Source: Brevundimonas sp.
GTDB taxonomy: Bacteria; Pseudomonadota; Alphaproteobacteria; Caulobacterales; Caulobacteraceae
DNA length: 8,411 nucleotides
Direction: 5' to 3'
Assembly (NCBI RefSeq): GCF_031082345.1
Contig: NZ_JAVHLH010000047.1
Coordinates: forward strand, 499-8,909
Shown piece by piece: positions 5,234-8,411 of this stretch. Each line of letters begins with the position of its first letter. The stretch's first letter is position 1. Under the pieces are notes generated by a model that had not been told where the DNA came from, did not search any database, and was given only the letters and a program-made list of their open reading frames with translations. Both the position numbers and the translations under genes were made by a program.

Positions 5234-6895
5234 ATGACACAGCCCGCGAACACCGCCGCCCGCCGTCTCGTCGAAACCCTCGTCATGAACGGGATCGACC
5301 GGGTCTTCTGCGTCCCGGGCGAGAGCTATCTGGCGGTGCTCGACGCCCTCGCCGATGTGCGCGACCGGATCCAGGTCATCGCCTGCCGCCACGAGGCGGG
5401 GGCCGCCAACATGGCCGAGGCTTACGGCAAGCTGACCGGCCGGCCCGGCGTCTGCATGGTCACGCGCGGGCCCGGCGCGACCCACGCCGCGATCGGGGTG
5501 CACACGGCGCATCAGGATTCCACGCCGATGATCCTGTTCGTCGGCCAGATCGCCCTGACCGACCGCGGCCGCGGCGCCTTTCAGGAGGTCGACTACCGCG
5601 AGGTGTTCGGCGGCCTGGCCAAATGGGCCACCGAGCTCGAGAGCCCGGAACGCACCGTCGAGGTCGTCGAGCGCGCCTTCGCCACCGCCCTGCAGGGGCG
5701 GATGGGGCCGGTGGTCATCGCCCTGCCCGAGGACATTCTGCACGAAGACGGCGGTCCCGCGCCGATCCGGCCGGTGAACCCGGCGAAGGCGGCGCTGGAC
5801 CCGGCCTTTGTCGAACAGGTGCGCGAACGGCTGGCGCAGGCGGAACGTCCGTTGCTGGTGCTGGGCGGCTCGGGCTGGACGGAAGAGGCCGCCGCCGCCC
5901 TTGGCGACTGGGCCGAGCGCCTCGGCCTGCCGCTGGCCCTGTCGTTCCGGCGCAAGGACCTGATCTCCAACGACCGCCGGAACTACGCCGGCGACCTCGG
6001 CCTAGGCTGCAATCCGAAGCTGACCGCCCGCGCGAAGAACGCCGACCTGATCCTCGCCGTCGGCGCCCGCCTCGGCGAGAATCCGACCCAGGGTTACACC
6101 CTGTTCGACCGCGCCCGCACCGCCGAGACCCTGATCCACATCCACCCCGGCGCCGAGGAGCTGGGCCGGGTCTGGACGCCGCTGATGAGCGCCACGGCCG
6201 ACAATTCCCTCGCCGCCCGCGCCCTGTCCGCGATCGACCCGGGCCGCACCTGGCATGACGAGGCCGCCGCCGCCCACGCCGACTACCAGGCCTTCTCCAC
6301 GCCGGTCGCCGTGACTGGCGCGGTCAATATGAGCGAGTGCATGGCGCACCTCGCCGAGGTGCTGCCGGCCGACGCCGTCGTCACCAACGGCGCCGGCAAT
6401 TTCGCCGCCTGGCTGCACCGGTTCTACCGCCACCGCGCCTGCCGCACCCAGCTGGCCCCGACCTCGGGCGCCATGGGCTACGGCTATCCCGCCGCCATCG
6501 CCGCCAAGAGCGTGCACCCGGACCGCGACGTCATCTGCATCGCCGGCGACGGCGACTATCTGATGACCGGGCAGGAGATCGCCACGGCGGTCCAGTACGG
6601 GATCAATGTCGTGGTCGTGGTCGTCGACAACGGCACCTACGGCACCATCCGCATGCACCAGGAGACGCACTATCCGGGCGCCCAGCGGACCATCGCCACC
6701 GACCTGAAGAACCCCGACTTCGTCAAATACGCCGAGGCCTTCGGCGCCTTCGGGATCCGTTGCGAGACCACCGCCGACTTCCCGGCCGCGCTCGCCGCCG
6801 CCCGGAACGCCGGCCGCCCCGCCCTCGTTCACCTGATCACCTCGGCCGAGGACATCGCGCCCAACCGCACCATCGCCGGCCTGCGTCAGAAATAG
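5234..6895 (+). CDS. Thiamine-diphosphate-dependent enzyme, acetolactate synthase superfamily (substrate unknown)
   Basis: This is a 553-residue cytoplasmic ThDP enzyme with the standard three-domain order. The N-terminal PYR domain (about 1-170) carries GIDRVFCVPGESYLAVLDAL-type sequence and the cofactor-activating Glu54 in CRHEAGAANMAEAYG, followed by TRGPGATH. The central domain spans about 190-330. The C-terminal PP domain has GAMGYGYP and the Mg/ThDP motif GDGDYLMTGQE...DNGTYG (Asp439 to Asn466). The layout is closest to acetolactate synthase catalytic subunits and related carboligases or decarboxylases, but no IlvH-like regulatory subunit gene adjoins it, so it is probably not the biosynthetic IlvB. 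The true substrate cannot be read from the sequence. The frame opens from 5162, but MTQPANTAARRL at 5234 is the natural start and 5162 would lie over the entericidin promoter. No Shine-Dalgarno is visible. A lipoprotein gene follows after 8 bp. Confidence 0.9.
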   Translation: MTQPANTAARRLVETLVMNGIDRVFCVPGESYLAVLDALADVRDRIQVIACRHEAGAANMAEAYGKLTGRPGVCMVTRGPGATHAAIGVHTAHQDSTPMILFVGQIALTDRGRGAFQEVDYREVFGGLAKWATELESPERTVEVVERAFATALQGRMGPVVIALPEDILHEDGGPAPIRPVNPAKAALDPAFVEQVRERLAQAERPLLVLGGSGWTEEAAAALGDWAERLGLPLALSFRRKDLISNDRRNYAGDLGLGCNPKLTARAKNADLILAVGARLGENPTQGYTLFDRARTAETLIHIHPGAEELGRVWTPLMSATADNSLAARALSAIDPGRTWHDEAAAAHADYQAFSTPVAVTGAVNMSECMAHLAEVLPADAVVTNGAGNFAAWLHRFYRHRACRTQLAPTSGAMGYGYPAAIAAKSVHPDRDVICIAGDGDYLMTGQEIATAVQYGINVVVVVVDNGTYGTIRMHQETHYPGAQRTIATDLKNPDFVKYAEAFGAFGIRCETTADFPAALAAARNAGRPALVHLITSAEDIAPNRTIAGLRQK

Positions 6896-6903
6896 GAGCC
6901 TCC

Positions 6904-7344
6904 ATGCGCCGCGTCGCCGCTTTCGCCGCCGTCAGCCTCCTTGGAGCCTGCGCCACGCCCACGCCCTCCGGCCCGGACGTGCCCACGCCCTGGGCCGACA
7001 GCGACGACTGCGCCGTCATCGCCGCCGTGGCGAAGGAGCACTACCGGTTCAACAGCACCGACAACCCGCCGCTGCCGCTCCGCTTCGAGGGTGACTACGC
7101 CCCGCGCTGCCAATGGAGCCGCTACGGCCTGGCCTTCCAGCCATACGACCCCGACGCGTCCGGCGACCCGCGCGAGCGGGTCCGCTGGGTCAGTTTCGCC
7201 CGCCCGGCCTATGACAGCGGCGGCGCCCTGATCGAGACCGGCATCCTGCACGGCCCCCTCGCCGGCATGGGCTACGAGTGCCGCGTTCATTCCGGCTTCG
7301 CCGGCTGGACCGTCGGCGAGTGCAAGAACACCTGGATCTCGTAG
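6904..7344 (+). CDS. Small putative lipoprotein, unknown function
   Basis: This is a 146-residue protein of no family I recognise. The N-terminus MRRVAAFAAVSLLGAC is a lipoprotein signal peptide with lipobox LGAC and lipidated Cys16, followed by a Pro/Thr-rich linker (about 17-30). The mature domain has four more cysteines (36, 69, 126, 140) that could form two disulfides, and conserved-looking segments DDCAVIAAVAKEHY, CQWSRYGLAFQPY and GYECRVHSGFAGWTVGEC, which suggest a compact periplasmic fold. The start is supported by AGGAG at 6894-6898, which overlaps the stop codon of the upstream ThDP enzyme, so the two genes very likely share a transcript. The mature protein would be anchored in the cytoplasmic or outer membrane; residue 17 is Ala, not Asp, so retention in the inner membrane is not indicated. 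A link to the upstream enzyme's job is not evident. Confidence 0.8.
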   Translation: MRRVAAFAAVSLLGACATPTPSGPDVPTPWADSDDCAVIAAVAKEHYRFNSTDNPPLPLRFEGDYAPRCQWSRYGLAFQPYDPDASGDPRERVRWVSFARPAYDSGGALIETGILHGPLAGMGYECRVHSGFAGWTVGECKNTWIS

Positions 7345-7354
7345 TCGCCGGGCG

Positions 7355-7383
7355 GTGACGGCGGGGCCGCGTCCCCCTATGTT
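7355..7383 (+). promoter_or_regulatory. Candidate promoter of polA (leaderless)
   Basis: GTGACGG (7355-7361) matches the Caulobacter-type -35 TTGACGS at six of seven positions. After 14 bases comes CCTATGTT (7376-7383), a modest match (four of seven informative positions) to GCTANAWC. The spacing, and the 14-base distance from the first -10 base to the ATG (7390), are the same as for the candidate def promoter, and there is no Shine-Dalgarno. The mRNA would start at or close to the polA ATG. The -10 is weak, so the call is tentative. Confidence 0.38.
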
Positions 7384-7389
7384 CCGCCG

Positions 7390-8411
7390 ATGACCGACGC
7401 CGCCCCCGAGACGACCGACCGCCCGCTCACCCAGGACGGCCCCGCCGTGCGGCTGTGGATGATCGACGCCTCGGCCTACATCTTCCGCGCCTACCACGCC
7501 CTGCCGCCCCTCACGCGCAAGTCCGACGGCCTGCCCGTCGGCGCGGTGCAGGGCTACTGCAACATGCTGTGGAAGCTGATCCGCGACATGAAGGGCGAGG
7601 ACGGCCCGACCCATCTGGTCGCCGTCTTCGACCATTCGGAGAAGACCTTCCGCAACCAGATGTACGACCAGTACAAGGCCAACCGCAGCGCCCCGCCCGA
7701 GGACCTGATCCCCCAGTTCCCGCTGGTCCGCGAGGCCACCGCCGCCTTCGGCGTCCACTGCGTCGAACTGCCCGGCTATGAGGCCGACGACCTGATCGCC
7801 ACCTATGCCTGCAAGGCCCGCGACGCCGGCGGCGAGGCGGTGATCGTCAGCTCCGACAAGGACCTGATGCAGCTGATCGGCCCCTCGGTGGTGATGTGGG
7901 ACCCGATGAAGGAGCGCCGCCTCGCCGAGGAGGCCGTGTTCGAGAAATTCGGCGTCACGCCCGACAAGGTGGTCGAGGTCCAGGCCCTGATCGGCGACAG
8001 CGTCGACAACGTCCCCGGCGCCCCCGGCATCGGCCCCAAGACCGCGGCCCAGCTGATCGGCGAATACGGCGATCTCGACACCCTGCTGGCCCGCGCCCAC
8101 GAGATCAAACAGCCGAAACGACGCGAGACCCTGATCGAATTCGCCGACCAGATCCGCCTCAGCCGCGAACTGTGCCGCCTCGACTGCAGCGCCCCGGCGC
8201 CCGAGCCGATCGACGACTTCGCCGTCCGCGACCCCGATCCGGAAAAGCTGGCCGAATTCCTCGACAAGATGGAGTTCCGCTCGCTGCGCAGCCGCGTCGG
8301 CGACGGGAAGGCCCCGGCGACCAACGGGACAGCCTTCGTGGCCCGCCCGAAGACCCCGAGCGCCCCGGTCGCCACCCCCCGCTACGGCCAGGTCCCGACC
8401 GGCCCGGAACA
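7390..8411 (+). CDS. polA: DNA polymerase I, N-terminal part (3' end beyond window)
   Basis: Pol I fills gaps and removes RNA primers during replication and repair. The 340 residues in the window cover the 5'-3' exonuclease (FEN-like) domain and the start of the linker to the next domain; the frame is still open at the edge. Metal-binding acidic residues are present in order: Asp26 in MIDASAYIFRAYHALPP, Asp81 in AVFDHS, Glu131/Asp133/Asp134 in YEADDLIATY, Asp156/Asp158 in SSDKDLMQL and Asp203/Asp206 in GDSVDNVPG. The helix-hairpin-helix GAPGIGPKTAAQLI (210-223) follows, and TFRNQMYDQYKANR is the DNA-contacting arch segment. The ATG at 7390 gives about 20 residues before the conserved core, slightly longer than E. 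coli. No other in-frame ATG precedes the core except Met24, which lies within it. The 3'-5' exonuclease-like and polymerase domains cannot be judged here. Confidence 0.95.
   Translation, partial: MTDAAPETTDRPLTQDGPAVRLWMIDASAYIFRAYHALPPLTRKSDGLPVGAVQGYCNMLWKLIRDMKGEDGPTHLVAVFDHSEKTFRNQMYDQYKANRSAPPEDLIPQFPLVREATAAFGVHCVELPGYEADDLIATYACKARDAGGEAVIVSSDKDLMQLIGPSVVMWDPMKERRLAEEAVFEKFGVTPDKVVEVQALIGDSVDNVPGAPGIGPKTAAQLIGEYGDLDTLLARAHEIKQPKRRETLIEFADQIRLSRELCRLDCSAPAPEPIDDFAVRDPDPEKLAEFLDKMEFRSLRSRVGDGKAPATNGTAFVARPKTPSAPVATPRYGQVPTGPE

Noticed and set aside
6002..6832. Minus-strand open frame of 276 codons inside the ThDP enzyme gene
   Set aside because: It is antisense to a gene with intact cofactor motifs; the translation is low-complexity Gly/Val/Asp and matches nothing recognisable.
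6886..8100. Long minus-strand open frame (404 codons) opposite the lipoprotein and polA
   Set aside because: It lies fully antisense to clearly recognised genes, has a Gly/Val/Ala/His-rich composition typical of GC-rich shadow frames, and shows no domain.

Overview
The window is GC-rich bacterial DNA (mostly G or C at third codon positions) and holds ordinary, densely packed chromosomal genes. The protein sequences, the def/fmt/truA cluster, the short start-codon overlaps and the lack of Shine-Dalgarno sequences at several genes suggest an alphaproteobacterium of the Caulobacteraceae, with Brevundimonas or a relative as the best guess. This placement comes from remembered family resemblance, not a search.

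Layout, left to right. (1) Positions 1-1537: the 3' part of a glutaryl-CoA dehydrogenase gene, overlapped by one base by a YciA-type acyl-CoA thioesterase. (2) 1560-2409: a candidate leaderless promoter, peptide deformylase (def), and a one-base-overlapping 75-residue membrane protein. (3) 2438-3166, minus strand: an unrecognised exported-looking protein with atypical codon use, lying between def and fmt. (4) 3276-4939: methionyl-tRNA formyltransferase (fmt) and tRNA pseudouridine synthase A (truA), overlapping by one base. (5) 4949-5205, minus strand: a 45-residue entericidin-type lipoprotein with a strong terminator and a candidate EcfG/sigma-T general-stress promoter. Its two promoter elements sit inside a 10-bp perfect inverted repeat. 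(6) 5234-7344: a thiamine-diphosphate enzyme of the acetolactate synthase superfamily, followed after 8 bp by a small cysteine-containing lipoprotein. (7) 7355-8411: a candidate leaderless promoter and the 5' part of DNA polymerase I (polA), cut by the window end.

Def and Fmt are the two ends of the N-formylmethionine cycle: Fmt formylates initiator Met-tRNA and Def removes the formyl group from nascent proteins. TruA modifies the tRNA anticodon arm. GcdH and YciA both act on acyl-CoA thioesters in lysine/tryptophan catabolism and CoA recycling. The entericidin gene looks like an independent stress-responsive unit.

I see no mobile element, CRISPR array, rRNA or tRNA, and no clear sign of a new multi-gene system. 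The points most worth a second look are the stress promoter bracketed by an inverted repeat, the odd-codon gene splitting def from fmt, the small membrane protein coupled to def, and the ThDP enzyme-lipoprotein pair of unknown substrate.
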